Positions 16,672 through 29,007 of a stretch of DNA of 64,000 nt are shown piece by piece. The translations under genes and the position numbers were made by a program. Origin of the DNA: Campylobacter concisus (GTDB lineage Bacteria > Campylobacterota > Campylobacteria > Campylobacterales > Campylobacteraceae); NCBI RefSeq assembly GCF_002913715.1, contig NZ_PPCE01000009.1, forward strand, positions 186,001-250,000. Direction: 5' to 3'. Below the pieces are notes generated by a model. The model did not search any database, was not told where the DNA came from, and worked only from the letters and a program-made list of their open reading frames with translations. Every line of letters starts with the position of its first letter. The first letter of the stretch is position 1.

Positions 16672-18896
16672 AAAAACTAGCCACGATCTTGGCTTTTATC
16701 TTTGTTTTTTTAGCCTCGCTTGGATATTCGCTTGCGAGCCTAAAAAACGTCCAAACCGACATCTTTTCACTGATAAATTTCAAAGACGCCAAAGAGGCAA
16801 AGGTGCTAAAAGAGGTGCAAGATGAGATGGCGTCAAATTTTTTGGTACTAGTAAATTCCAAAGAACTAGCCAAAGACATGCAAAGCTTAGCACTTAAAAG
16901 CTCGCTTTTTAAGAGCTTTGAGGCGAACATTGACGTAAATTTAAATGATATAAAAAACGACATCAACCGCTCAAAGATCGCGCTTTTAAGTAGGGCTGAT
17001 CTAGAGCTTTTAAAAAGCGATAAAAACGCCTTTTTTAAAAAGCGTGCGGAGGAAATTTTTAACAGCTTTAGCTTTAAGCTTTTAAATGTAAAAGATGATT
17101 TTTTCTCGCTAAGTAGTGGTTTTAGTGCAAAAAATGGCAATGTGAGCTTAAATTTAGCCGAGCTCATGCTTGAGGTAAAAGACGCAGAAAAGAGCTTTTT
17201 CTTACTAAAAGGCGAGCTAAAAAAGGGAGCTGCGAGTGAGGGGCTAATAAATTTTTATAACGAGCTAAACGCACTAAAAGTTGGGCAAAACAAGCTTTTT
17301 GTACATTCAAGTGCCCTCTATCAGGCATTTTCAAAGCAAAAAAATGAGAGCGAGAGCCTTTATATGAGTGCGGTTTCGCTAAGCCTAACCGCTATATTTT
17401 TGATGCTTGCCTTTAGAAATTTGCGAATTTTTTATGTGATATTTATCGCTGCATTTGGCTTTAGCGTGGCATTTGCAGGCACTTTGCTCTGCCTTGGTGA
17501 GCTAAACATCCTTACTATTTTAATAAGCACAAGCCTCATTGGACTCATGTTTGACTACGTCTTACACTGGCTTAGCAAAAACGAGGGCGAAGCGATCAGG
17601 GCAGACAGCATAAAAAATATGCTAAAAATCTTCTTACTAGGCCTTCTTATCACGCTTAGTGGCTATCTAGCTTTTACGTTTTCTGATCTTAAACTGCTTA
17701 AAGAGGTGGCGCTATTTTCGGCATTTGCGCTCGTTACTGCGTTTTTGGCTAGCTACTTTTTCATGCCTTTAGTCTTTGAAGGGGTGAAATTTTATAGATC
17801 AAAGATTTTTGATGCGTTTTTAACTAAATTTTGCAAGCTCTCTGCCCTAGTTGCTAGGCATTTGGGGGTTAAATTTCTAGCTATCTCACTTATTTTGCTA
17901 GCTATTTTTCTTGTTTTTGATCTTAAAAATTTATCAAAAAGCGAAAATGTAAAAGACTACTCAAATATGCCAAAGAGCCTGCTAGCGGACTCTTCTTATA
18001 TCTTAAGTCTAACTGGAAATAATCAAAACACGATGATCGTGACAAGGTCTAGCGGTGACATTTTAGGAAGCGAAAAAAGCCTTTTAGACGAGCTAAAAAA
18101 GAGAAATTTGATAAAAGATGAGAGCTCGCTAAGTGATATGTTTTTAAGTAAAAGCGAGCAGGATGAGCTAAAAGAGGCGTTTAAAAAGGCGCTTGACGAT
18201 GAGCAAATTTACGTGATTTATGAGAGATTTGGCTTTAGCAAGGATGAGATACGAAGCGAAATTTTAAAGGTTTTGGGCGAAAAAGAGCTTGGCGTGAGTG
18301 AAATTTTGGCTCTAAAATCAATGAAGGATTTTAAGAAATTTATGCTTGATGAAAATGCAAGTGTGGCTTACGCGAGCGGCTTTGTAAAAAGGGTGGCAAG
18401 TGATGAGGTGCTGGAACGCCACAAAGCTTTTAGCCTAAATTTTGCTGACTCGCTAAATGAGAGCCTAACTCAGGCAAAAGAGCTTGCTCTAAAGCTAAAA
18501 ATAGCAGCGCTTGTGATCGCCTTTTTACTGCTATGGGTTTATTTTAGTGCGCTTATTTCGGCACTTGTGATGGGTATCATCATCTTTGGCGTGCTTCTTA
18601 CGCTCTTTATTTTTGCTATTTTTGGCATAAATTTAAGCATTTTTGGCATCTTTGGGCTCATCCTTGCAAGCGCTGTGGGGATTGACTACATGATATTTGC
18701 GCTAAATGAGAGTCTTAGCGAAAAAGAGCGAATTTATGGGATATTTTGCGCATTTATCACGAGTTTTATCTCGTTTTTTACGCTATCTTTTAGTCAGACT
18801 GCCGCTCTTAGCGTATTTGGATTAAGCGTTAGCCTTTGCGTGCTGATATATGGGCTATGTGCTAGCGTTTTATCTTGTAAAAATATAAAAATTTAG
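16668..18896 (+). CDS. MMPL/RND-type exporter of the polyene operon
   Basis: 742 residues. One N-terminal membrane helix, a periplasmic domain (about 30-225), then five helices (from VSLSLTAIFLMLAF to about 370), a second periplasmic domain and a second five-helix bundle (about 600-740). This is the duplicated MMPL topology, and charged residues occur inside helix 4 (GLMFDYVLHWLS; second half AVGIDYMIFALNES). It is the last gene of the operon and the likely lipid/pigment exporter working with the LolA-like protein. No terminator is evident behind it. Confidence 0.88.
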   Translation: MKKLATILAFIFVFLASLGYSLASLKNVQTDIFSLINFKDAKEAKVLKEVQDEMASNFLVLVNSKELAKDMQSLALKSSLFKSFEANIDVNLNDIKNDINRSKIALLSRADLELLKSDKNAFFKKRAEEIFNSFSFKLLNVKDDFFSLSSGFSAKNGNVSLNLAELMLEVKDAEKSFFLLKGELKKGAASEGLINFYNELNALKVGQNKLFVHSSALYQAFSKQKNESESLYMSAVSLSLTAIFLMLAFRNLRIFYVIFIAAFGFSVAFAGTLLCLGELNILTILISTSLIGLMFDYVLHWLSKNEGEAIRADSIKNMLKIFLLGLLITLSGYLAFTFSDLKLLKEVALFSAFALVTAFLASYFFMPLVFEGVKFYRSKIFDAFLTKFCKLSALVARHLGVKFLAISLILLAIFLVFDLKNLSKSENVKDYSNMPKSLLADSSYILSLTGNNQNTMIVTRSSGDILGSEKSLLDELKKRNLIKDESSLSDMFLSKSEQDELKEAFKKALDDEQIYVIYERFGFSKDEIRSEILKVLGEKELGVSEILALKSMKDFKKFMLDENASVAYASGFVKRVASDEVLERHKAFSLNFADSLNESLTQAKELALKLKIAALVIAFLLLWVYFSALISALVMGIIIFGVLLTLFIFAIFGINLSIFGIFGLILASAVGIDYMIFALNESLSEKERIYGIFCAFITSFISFFTLSFSQTAALSVFGLSVSLCVLIYGLCASVLSCKNIKI

Positions 18897-18904
18897 TTTG
18901 ATTT

Positions 18905-19310
18905 TTAGACTCCAAGCAGCTTGTCTAGTTTATGGTTTTTGGCAAAAATTTTATTAATGGCTAGTTTTGCCTATGTCTGCATTTTATTTGCCTTGTTCTG
19001 GACGTTTGAGGCTGAAATGAGATCAAATTTATACGGCAGCTTAAATAGCGATTTGTCTAGCTTTTGCAAACACTGCCCTTTTTGAAAGCTTTATTTTCCG
19101 CTTTCAAAAATACACTTATGACTTACCAAATTTGCACGGCATGAGGCGCCGTAAGCTCGCATAAATTTGGCATAAGAGCTAAACTCACCACTGTTAATCT
19201 CGCTTATAAATTTATCTAACCCTCGCTCTTACTATTTTGCGGGATATTACCTTCGCTAAGGTCTATGAGGTCATCCACATAGATGACATAGTCGCGTATT
19301 TTATGAGCTC
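18905..19310 (-). pseudogene. Decayed gene remnant
   Basis: This 659-bp gap between the exporter and cinA has no intact gene. Its minus strand still shows Campylobacter-like coding text. One frame runs LDKFISEINSGEFSSY... to KNHKLDKLLGV and a stop at 18905-18907, interrupted only by in-frame stops at 19091-19093 and 18971-18973. After a frameshift near 19220 it continues upstream as RDYVIYVDDLIDLSEGN. The product is not recognised. The plus-strand open frame at 19237-19452 is a shadow of this remnant. 19311-19566 shows nothing I can name. Confidence 0.5.
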
Positions 19311-19566
19311 TTGTCTATCTTTTGTGACAACTTCTTTACTCTCTTTATTGGCATATCCACCAAAATTTTGCGCCAATGTATCCAAAGGCGAGTTATACTT
19401 GCTTTTATTTCGCCCGGCTACATCTTGGTGTCAAATGCAAATAACGCAATAATGGTGAGTGGTAAAAATTTTTAAGCATTTTTAGCTTCCTAAATTTGGC
19501 TCTTTTGATCTTTTAGTATAAAAATTTTTGGCTAGCTAAATCGCACAAGATTTTAAAGACAAATTT

Positions 19567-20664
19567 TTAAGCAAAAAATATCTCACTTTTTAAGCGAAGT
19601 AGGCATAGATACGCACTTAGCACGCTTTGCTCTCTAATGTAGTTGCGATCTCCTTTTAAAAGAAGTCTCTCAATCTCGATGTTACCGTCTTTATCTCCGG
19701 CTGCGACGTAGACCGTGCCAACTGGCTTGCTGGCTGTGCCACCACCTGGTCCAGCGATACCGCTAATCGCAAGCACAAAGTCCGCATTTGTCGTGCTTAG
19801 CGTACCTTTTACCATCGCTTTTACGCAAGGCTCGCTCACGGCTCCGTAAGTATCTAAAATTTCATCCTCAACGCCCAGCCACTCGTGCTTTATGTGATTT
19901 GCGTAGGTTACTAGTGAGCCATCAAAGCTAGCTGAGATGCCGCCATACCTTGCAAATTTAGCCGCCGCAAGCCCAGCTGTGCAAGACTCAGCAAATGAAA
20001 TTTTAAGCCCCTTTTGCATGAGCTTCTTTGCCACAAATTCTATCACATCTTTTTGTGGGATAAATTTTTGCGAGAATAGCGTTTTTACCCCTTGTAAAAA
20101 GCTCTCGATCTGACCAAATTTATTACTTTTTGCCCTTACTAGTATCAAATTTGGCAGGATCTGCGCAAGGGTTATATCGACCTCGTAAGTTTTAGCAAGT
20201 GGCAGCATAAGGATCTTCGCGCTATCTGCGTCGATGTCTATTAGATGAAAGTAACTAAAATCAGGCTCATAGTCGGTTAGAAACTCGCCTAGCTCTTCAT
20301 TTGGATTAGCTTTTATGAGATTTATCTGGGCGTTATTTAGGCTGGCTAAAAAGCTATTTTTTGAGTAGTCTAAGCTATCTTTAAGCACAAGTGTCGTGCT
20401 ATCTTTTAGCTCAAGTGAGCCCCCAGTTAGCGTCGCTACGATCTTTGCGGCGATGGCAAAATTTTCATCCGAGCCAAAAATGCTTACAAAGTCGTAATCT
20501 TTTGATAAATTTTCGATGATAAAAGGCAGCTCTTTGCTATTTTTTGGAGCAAAACTGACCACTCCAAGCTCGCCAAAATGATCCTCGTAACTTTGAAAAA
20601 TGTAGTTTAGAAATTCTCTATTTATCTCAAGATCTTCGCCTATTATCAAGATACTTTGTCTCAT
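19567..20664 (-). CDS. cinA: CinA family protein (damage/competence-inducible)
   Basis: 365 residues. The C-terminal half is a clear CinA_C domain (nicotinamide-nucleotide amidase family): SFAESCTAGLAAAKF, then VLAISGIAGPGGGT and KPVGTVYVA. The N-terminal half is the position of the MoCF/COG1058 domain but is short and divergent (MRQSILIIGEDLEIN, FVSIFGSDEN). This is the form usual in Campylobacterota. Divergent from ileS; the 95-bp gap should hold both promoters. Confidence 0.85.
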   Translation of the reverse strand: MRQSILIIGEDLEINREFLNYIFQSYEDHFGELGVVSFAPKNSKELPFIIENLSKDYDFVSIFGSDENFAIAAKIVATLTGGSLELKDSTTLVLKDSLDYSKNSFLASLNNAQINLIKANPNEELGEFLTDYEPDFSYFHLIDIDADSAKILMLPLAKTYEVDITLAQILPNLILVRAKSNKFGQIESFLQGVKTLFSQKFIPQKDVIEFVAKKLMQKGLKISFAESCTAGLAAAKFARYGGISASFDGSLVTYANHIKHEWLGVEDEILDTYGAVSEPCVKAMVKGTLSTTNADFVLAISGIAGPGGGTASKPVGTVYVAAGDKDGNIEIERLLLKGDRNYIREQSVLSAYLCLLRLKSEIFFA

Positions 20665-20759
20665 TTTTAAGCTCCTTTTTTTGCCTCATTATACTATTTT
20701 TCAGTGTGATTTAACCAGCACAGGTGTAAAATTAGCAAATTTTTAAATCAAGGTAAAAA

Positions 20760-23516
20760 ATGGACTACAAAGAGACACTTTTACTCCCAGAGACAAATTT
20801 CCCGATGCGCGGAAATCTCCCACAAAATGAACCACAAAGACTAAAATCATGGTACGAAGAGCGCAAGGTTTATGAAAAAATGAAGAAAAATCGCCAAAAA
20901 GCGGTTAAAAACTTCAACATCCACGACGGCCCTCCGTATGCGAACGGCCACCTTCACATCGGCCACGCGTTAAATAAAATTTTAAAAGATATCATCACAA
21001 AAACGCACTATTTTTACGGCGAAAACGTCCGCTACGTGCCAGGCTGGGACTGTCATGGCTTGCCTATCGAGCAGCAAGTTGAAGTAAAGCTTGGCGATAA
21101 GAAAAAAGAGCTTAGCAAGGTCGAGATCAGGGAGCTTTGCAGACAGCACGCGAGAGAATTTATAGATATCCAGCGAAATGAATTTAAAAGCCTTGGCATC
21201 ATCGGTGACTTTGAAAATCCATACATGACGATGAAATTTGAGTTTGAGGCCGACATCTACAAAGCACTTTGCGAGATCGCTAAAAAGGGGCTTTTGATAG
21301 AAAGAAGCAAACCAGTTTATTGGAGCTGGGCGGCTAGATCGGCGTTAGCTGAAGCTGAAGTCGAGTATGAGGAGAAAGAGGACTACTCTATTTACGTAGC
21401 ATTTGAGCTTGATGGCGACGCGCTAGAAAAGCTTGGCGTAAAAGAGGCAAGCGCTGTCATCTGGACAACTACGCCTTGGACACTTCCAGCAAATCAAGCC
21501 ATAAGTCTAAAACCAGATGAAATTTATGTGCTAACGGCTGAAAATTTGATCTTTGCAAAGCCACTACTTGAAAGCGTTGTACAAAGCGGCCTAAGCAAGG
21601 GTGAGATCAAAAAAGAGTTTAAATCAAGCCTGCTTGAAAACACTCACGCGATAAATCCGCTAAACGGCAGAAAGTCGCGATTTTTACTAGGCGATCACGT
21701 CATGATGGATGGTGGTACTGGACTTGTTCATACAGCTCCAGGACACGGCGAGGACGACTATTACATATGTTTGAAATATGGTTTTAGCGAAATTTTGATG
21801 CCGGTTGATGATGGTGGCTGCTACGATGAGAGCCTAAAGCATCACGGACTATTTAGAAGCGACGTGGTTGACGAGTTTGTCGGCATGCACATCTTTAAAG
21901 CAAATGAGAAAATTTTAGAGCTACTTGGCAAAAGCTTGCTTAGCGTATCTAAATTTAGACACTCTTATCCATTTTGTTGGAGAACGCACAAGCCTGTCAT
22001 TTATAGAGCCACAAAGCAGTGGTTTATAGCTATGGATGAGGCTAAACTTGGTGGCAGAACGCTTAGACAAACAGCGCTAAAAGAGCTTGAAAAGGTTAAA
22101 TTTTATCCAAGCGTAGGCATAAAAAGAATAGGCTCGATGATAGAAAATCGCCCAGACTGGTGTATCTCTCGTCAGCGTGACTGGGGCGTGCCGATCGCGT
22201 TTTTTAGAGACAAAGCGACAAAAGAAGTTATATTTGATAGTGAAATTTTAGACCACATCGTTGCTATCTTTAAAGAAAAAGGCGCTGATGCGTGGTGGGC
22301 GCTAAGTATAGACGAGCTTTTACCAAAGGGCTCAAAATACAAGGCTGAAAATTTAGAAAAAGTGATGGACATTCTTGACGTTTGGTTTGATAGCGGCTCG
22401 ACATGGCATGCGGTCTTGCAAAGCGACAACTACGACGCTGGCAAATACCCTTCAAGCATGTATCTAGAGGGCTCAGATCAGCACCGCGGCTGGTTTCAAA
22501 GCTCGCTTCTAGTAAGCACAGCTATAAATTCTCACGCACCTTACGAGAGCATCCTAACTCACGGCTTTACTGTCGATGCTAAGGGCGAGAAGATGAGCAA
22601 GAGCAAGGGCAACGTCATAGCTCCACAAGACGTTGCTAAGACTCACGGCGTGGAAATTTTACGGCTTTGGGTTGGCATGAGTGATTATTCAAGCGACCTA
22701 AAGATAAGCGAAGATATATTAAAGCAAATCAGCGAGCAGTACCGCAAAATCCGCAACACTATCCGCTTTTTACTAGCAAACGTAAATGATCTTGAGAGCC
22801 TAAATACAGAGTTTAACATCCTTGATAAGTGGATATTGGCGCGCGCTAAAAAGGTTTTCGACGAGGCGAGCGCTTGCTTTAGAAATTATGACTTTTCAAA
22901 GGGCTTTAACATCCTTTTAAATTTCCTATCAGCCGATCTTAGCGGCGTCTATCTTGACGTTTGCAAAGATAGACTTTACTGCGACGCAAAAGACGCACCG
23001 AGAAGAAGATCAGCTCAAAGCGCGATGGCGATCATCACAAAGGCGCTTTTGCCACTCATCGCTCCAACGCTTACTTACACCGTTGATGAGGTGATGGACT
23101 ATGCTCCAAAGATCATCAAGGGCGAGACAAAAGACGCGTTTGATCTAGTCTATGAGCCAATCAAATTCGACCTTAGCTTTGAAGATGAGCTACTTTTTGC
23201 CAGTAGGGAGAAATTTAACGAGATCGTGGACGTTCTTAAGAAGGACAAAAAGATAAAATCAACCCTAGAGCTAAGTCTAGAGACCACAAACCACAACATC
23301 ACAAGCTACGACGAGCGCGAAGTGGCCGATCTTTACATGGTAAGCTCGGTTAGAGCTTATGATGATAGCGAGCCACTAGCCGAGTTTGAGCTTGAGGGTG
23401 ATAAATTTAAGATCATAGCAAGCAACCTTCACAAATGCCCAAGATGCTGGAAATTTAACGCTAGCAAAGAAGATGCGCTATGTCCAAGATGTGAAGAGGT
23501 CATAAGTGCTAAGTGA
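20760..23516 (+). CDS. ileS: Isoleucyl-tRNA synthetase
   Basis: 918 residues, normal length. HIGH motif in [14 protein letters not shown] (residues about 59-72), the editing (CP1) region with [20 protein letters not shown] (about 605-612), and a C-terminal zinc site CPRCW...CPRC ([17 protein letters not shown]). Charges tRNA-Ile. A small membrane-peptide gene starts inside its last codons. Confidence 0.98.
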   Translation: MDYKETLLLPETNFPMRGNLPQNEPQRLKSWYEERKVYEKMKKNRQKAVKNFNIHDGPPYANGHLHIGHALNKILKDIITKTHYFYGENVRYVPGWDCHGLPIEQQVEVKLGDKKKELSKVEIRELCRQHAREFIDIQRNEFKSLGIIGDFENPYMTMKFEFEADIYKALCEIAKKGLLIERSKPVYWSWAARSALAEAEVEYEEKEDYSIYVAFELDGDALEKLGVKEASAVIWTTTPWTLPANQAISLKPDEIYVLTAENLIFAKPLLESVVQSGLSKGEIKKEFKSSLLENTHAINPLNGRKSRFLLGDHVMMDGGTGLVHTAPGHGEDDYYICLKYGFSEILMPVDDGGCYDESLKHHGLFRSDVVDEFVGMHIFKANEKILELLGKSLLSVSKFRHSYPFCWRTHKPVIYRATKQWFIAMDEAKLGGRTLRQTALKELEKVKFYPSVGIKRIGSMIENRPDWCISRQRDWGVPIAFFRDKATKEVIFDSEILDHIVAIFKEKGADAWWALSIDELLPKGSKYKAENLEKVMDILDVWFDSGSTWHAVLQSDNYDAGKYPSSMYLEGSDQHRGWFQSSLLVSTAINSHAPYESILTHGFTVDAKGEKMSKSKGNVIAPQDVAKTHGVEILRLWVGMSDYSSDLKISEDILKQISEQYRKIRNTIRFLLANVNDLESLNTEFNILDKWILARAKKVFDEASACFRNYDFSKGFNILLNFLSADLSGVYLDVCKDRLYCDAKDAPRRRSAQSAMAIITKALLPLIAPTLTYTVDEVMDYAPKIIKGETKDAFDLVYEPIKFDLSFEDELLFASREKFNEIVDVLKKDKKIKSTLELSLETTNHNITSYDEREVADLYMVSSVRAYDDSEPLAEFELEGDKFKIIASNLHKCPRCWKFNASKEDALCPRCEEVISAK

Positions 23517-23610
23517 GCCAGTAAGCGCAACTATCATAGTCGCAACGATCGCTGCGGTGGTCGTTGTTAGCTTGTTTGGCATATTTTTGGTTAATAAATT
23601 TAAAGGATAA
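23506..23610 (+). CDS. Small single-span membrane peptide (34 residues)
   Basis: GTG start at 23506 with GAAGAGG 6 nt upstream, overlapping the ileS stop, ending TAA at 23608-23610 just before gatA. The product has a short polar start (MLSEPVSAT), one strong membrane helix ([20 protein letters not shown]) and a basic end NKFKG. The RBS of gatA lies in its last codons. Too short for usual ORF callers. Coding status rests on the RBS, the clean hydrophobic design and the operon fit. Function unknown. Confidence 0.65.
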   Translation: MLSEPVSATIIVATIAAVVVVSLFGIFLVNKFKG

Positions 23611-23615
23611 AAATA

Positions 23616-26426
<2,811 letters not shown>

Positions 26427-26427
<1 letters not shown>

Positions 26428-27533
26428 TGTTAAATCTGCAAACTAAAACTATTAAATTTAACGAGCCGCTCTATCTTGAGAGTGGCCGTATGCTATCAAA
26501 TTTCAAGCTTATTTATGAGACTTACGGCACGCTAAATGCTGATAAAAGCAACGTTATCGTGATCTGCCACGCCTTAACTGGCTCACACCACGCTGCTGGC
26601 TCGTACGTAGGCGATGAAAAAGCTGGCTGGTGGGACGGGCTAATAGGCAGTAAAAAGGCGGTCGATACCGATAAATTTTATGTTATCTGCGTAAATATCT
26701 TAGGCTCGTGCTTTGGCTCGACTTCGCCGCTAAGTGTGGATAGAAGCAGTGGCAAAGAGTATAGGCTAAATTTCCCAGTCCTTGCCATAAGTGACGTGGT
26801 AAAGGCGCAAGTGAGACTATTTAGCGAGCTTGGTATCACAAGTGTAAGAGCCGTGATAGGCGGCAGTCTTGGCGGTATGCAAGCACTTTGCTATGCTATT
26901 GAGTTTCCAGAATTTGCCCAGGATATCGTAATGCTAGCAAGCACCTACCAGACTAAGCCATGGGCGATAGCGTTTAACAAAATCGCCATTGAAGCCATTT
27001 TGAATGATGAAAATTTTAAAAATGGCGAATACGACGCGGAATTTATAAGGAAAAATGGTCTAAAAGGTATGGCTTACGGCAGGATGGCAGGGCATATCAG
27101 CTTTTTAAGTCCTGATAGTATGGATGAGAAATTTGGACGAAACTACGTAGAAACTGACGGTCTTTACGAGCTTTCTGGGCGCTTTCAGGTGGATCGCTAC
27201 ATGGAGTACAACGGCTACAACTTCCCAAAGAGGTTTGATCCGCTAAGCTACCTATATATCGTAAAAATGATGAATATTTTTGACTGTACAAGGCACTATG
27301 ATAATTTAAAAGACGCCCTTGCGCCGATCAAAGCAAATTTGCATCTAATTGCTTTCAAAGGCGATCTACTCTTTCCACCGTGCTGTATGAGAGAGATTTA
27401 TGACACACTTTGTGAGATGGGGCGAGGAGAGAATACAAATTTCGTAGAGATAGATAGCAACTACGGCCATGACGCATTTTTGGTCGAGATAGAAAAATTT
27501 GATGGATATATAAAAAATATATTAAAAGGATAG
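26427..27533 (+). CDS. metX: Homoserine O-acetyltransferase
   Basis: 368 residues, alpha/beta hydrolase fold. Nucleophile GGSLGGMQAL (Ser 147), Asp in FKGDLLFPP and His in YGHDAFLVE near the end complete the triad. ALTGSHHAAG matches the family's oxyanion region. Makes O-acetylhomoserine for methionine synthesis. GTG start with a 1-base overlap with guaB. MetX enzymes include succinyl-specific forms that sequence alone does not rule out. Confidence 0.94.
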
Positions 27534-27536
27534 AAA

Positions 27537-27728
27537 ATGGAGCAAAAAGAGCAAAGCTTTGAAGAAAAATTAGCCCTAGCAGATAAAATTTTAAACGATC
27601 TAAATAAAGATGATGTGAGCCTAGAAAATAGCATAAAGCTTCACGAACAAGGCAAAAAGCTACTAAACGAGGCAAGAGAAATTTTAGAAAACGCAAAACT
27701 TAGCATAAAGCAGGTGGATGATGAGTAG
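27537..27728 (+). CDS. xseB: Exodeoxyribonuclease VII small subunit
   Basis: 63 residues with the XseB pattern SFEEKLALADKILNDL, VSLENSIKLHEQGKKLL and a C-terminal coiled helix. With XseA it degrades single-stranded DNA. Three bases after metX; its end overlaps the next gene by 11 bp. Confidence 0.92.
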   Translation: MEQKEQSFEEKLALADKILNDLNKDDVSLENSIKLHEQGKKLLNEAREILENAKLSIKQVDDE

Positions 27729-28515
27729 AATTTGTGCTCTTCAGCTACCAACGCAGCCTTTAAGTGAGGCAAGGCTTGATTATTATCTAAAAATTTGTGC
27801 GGATGAAAATGCAAGACTTGTTGTGCTTGGTGAATATGTGCTAAATAGCTTTTTTAAAGAGCTCATTAGCATGCCAAAAAGCCTTATAAAAGAGCAGAGC
27901 GAGCGTAAAAAAGAGGCTCTTTTTGCAATGGCAAAAAAATATAATCTAAATATTGTTGCACCCATTGTAAATCTAAAAGGTAAGGAAATTTTTAAAAGTC
28001 TAGCCAAATTTACCCCAACACAAGTAAAGCTATATGATCAGCAAATTCTCATGCCTTACGCTCACTGGAATGAGGCGAAATTCTTTAATAACACAAGCGA
28101 TGAGCTAAATTTGCCTATCTTTACCTACGAGAAATTTAAGGTTGGCGTCATGTTTGGCTTCGAGGCGCACTTTGATGTGTGCTGGGCCTATATGAGCGCT
28201 AAGAAGGTTGATATCGTGCTCGTGCCAACGGCTTGTACATTTTTCTCGCAGGCGCGCTGGGAGGAGCTTTTAAAGGTTAGAGCCTTTACAAACAACGTCT
28301 ACGTGCTCCGCGTAAACCGTGTAGGAAGCCATAAAAGTGATGATACGCAGTGGAGCTTTTACGGCGATTCGATGCTTATTAATCCGTTTGGTGAAGTTAA
28401 AAATAGGCTTGGTAAAAATGAAGAGATGATGATAGATGAGCTTAGCAAAAAGGAGCTTAGTGAGGCTAGAAGCACTTGGGGTTTTATGCAGATAGAGGCG
28501 AAATTTAAAAGATAA
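27718..28515 (+). CDS. Carbon-nitrogen hydrolase-like protein, catalytic residues altered
   Basis: 265 residues with nitrilase-fold order. The Glu motif is kept (LVVLGEYVLNSFF). The Lys motif reads LYDQQILMPYAHWNEAK, with Gln where Y-x-K-x-x-L is usual. The nucleophile segment reads VGVMFGFEAHFD, with Gly where the family has Cys (G-V-x-I-C-Y-D-x-R-F). It therefore looks like a nitrilase-superfamily protein that has lost Cys and Lys of the triad, perhaps a binding or regulatory protein. The alignment is by eye. Starts inside xseB. Confidence 0.72.
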   Translation: MMSRICALQLPTQPLSEARLDYYLKICADENARLVVLGEYVLNSFFKELISMPKSLIKEQSERKKEALFAMAKKYNLNIVAPIVNLKGKEIFKSLAKFTPTQVKLYDQQILMPYAHWNEAKFFNNTSDELNLPIFTYEKFKVGVMFGFEAHFDVCWAYMSAKKVDIVLVPTACTFFSQARWEELLKVRAFTNNVYVLRVNRVGSHKSDDTQWSFYGDSMLINPFGEVKNRLGKNEEMMIDELSKKELSEARSTWGFMQIEAKFKR

Positions 28516-28589
28516 AATAAGTCCGTAACCGGATGGGAAAGCGAGCTTAGCAAGAATGAGCGCTCTTTAAAGGAATTTTGGAGTGAAAT

Positions 28590-28943
28590 TTGAAACGAGA
28601 TGACATTGAGATATATATAAAAGAGAAATTTGACATTTTAGGTGAGCAAATTTTCCCAAAATATCCAAAAATTAATGTCTTTCGTCACAAGAAAAATGAG
28701 AAGTGGTTTGCACTACTTATGGAGATAAGCGCTAGCAAGCTTGGTCTTAAAAATGACGAAATGATAGAAGTTTTAAATCTAAAATGCAGCCCAGATCTAG
28801 CCATGGTGCTAGTTGATGAGATGCAAATTTTTAAGGCATATCATATGAATAAAAAGCACTGGATAAGTGTAAATTTAAACTCCAAAATCTCACAAAAAGC
28901 CGTTTTTGATCTGATAGATGAAAGCTTTACCTTAAGCAAATAA
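28590..28943 (+). CDS. MmcQ/YjbR family DNA-binding-like protein
   Basis: 117 residues, TTG start with GGAG 6 nt upstream. YjbR/MmcQ pattern: VFRHKKNEKWFALLMEIS, LGLKNDEMIEVLNLKCSPDLA, then the usual H-x-x-x-W-I-S-V motif as MNKKHWISVNLN and a final helix. Family members have a double-wing fold of unclear function. The 74-bp gap before it holds no gene. Confidence 0.85.
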   Translation: MKRDDIEIYIKEKFDILGEQIFPKYPKINVFRHKKNEKWFALLMEISASKLGLKNDEMIEVLNLKCSPDLAMVLVDEMQIFKAYHMNKKHWISVNLNSKISQKAVFDLIDESFTLSK

Positions 28944-29007
28944 AAGCCATTTTCAGCCTTAAATTTAGTAGTTTTTGTTAAAATCACGAAAAACTTAAGG
29001 ATAAAAT

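Noticed and set aside
19237-19452. 71-residue plus-strand open frame
   Set aside because: Opposes the decayed gene on the minus strand; no ribosome site and no recognisable protein.
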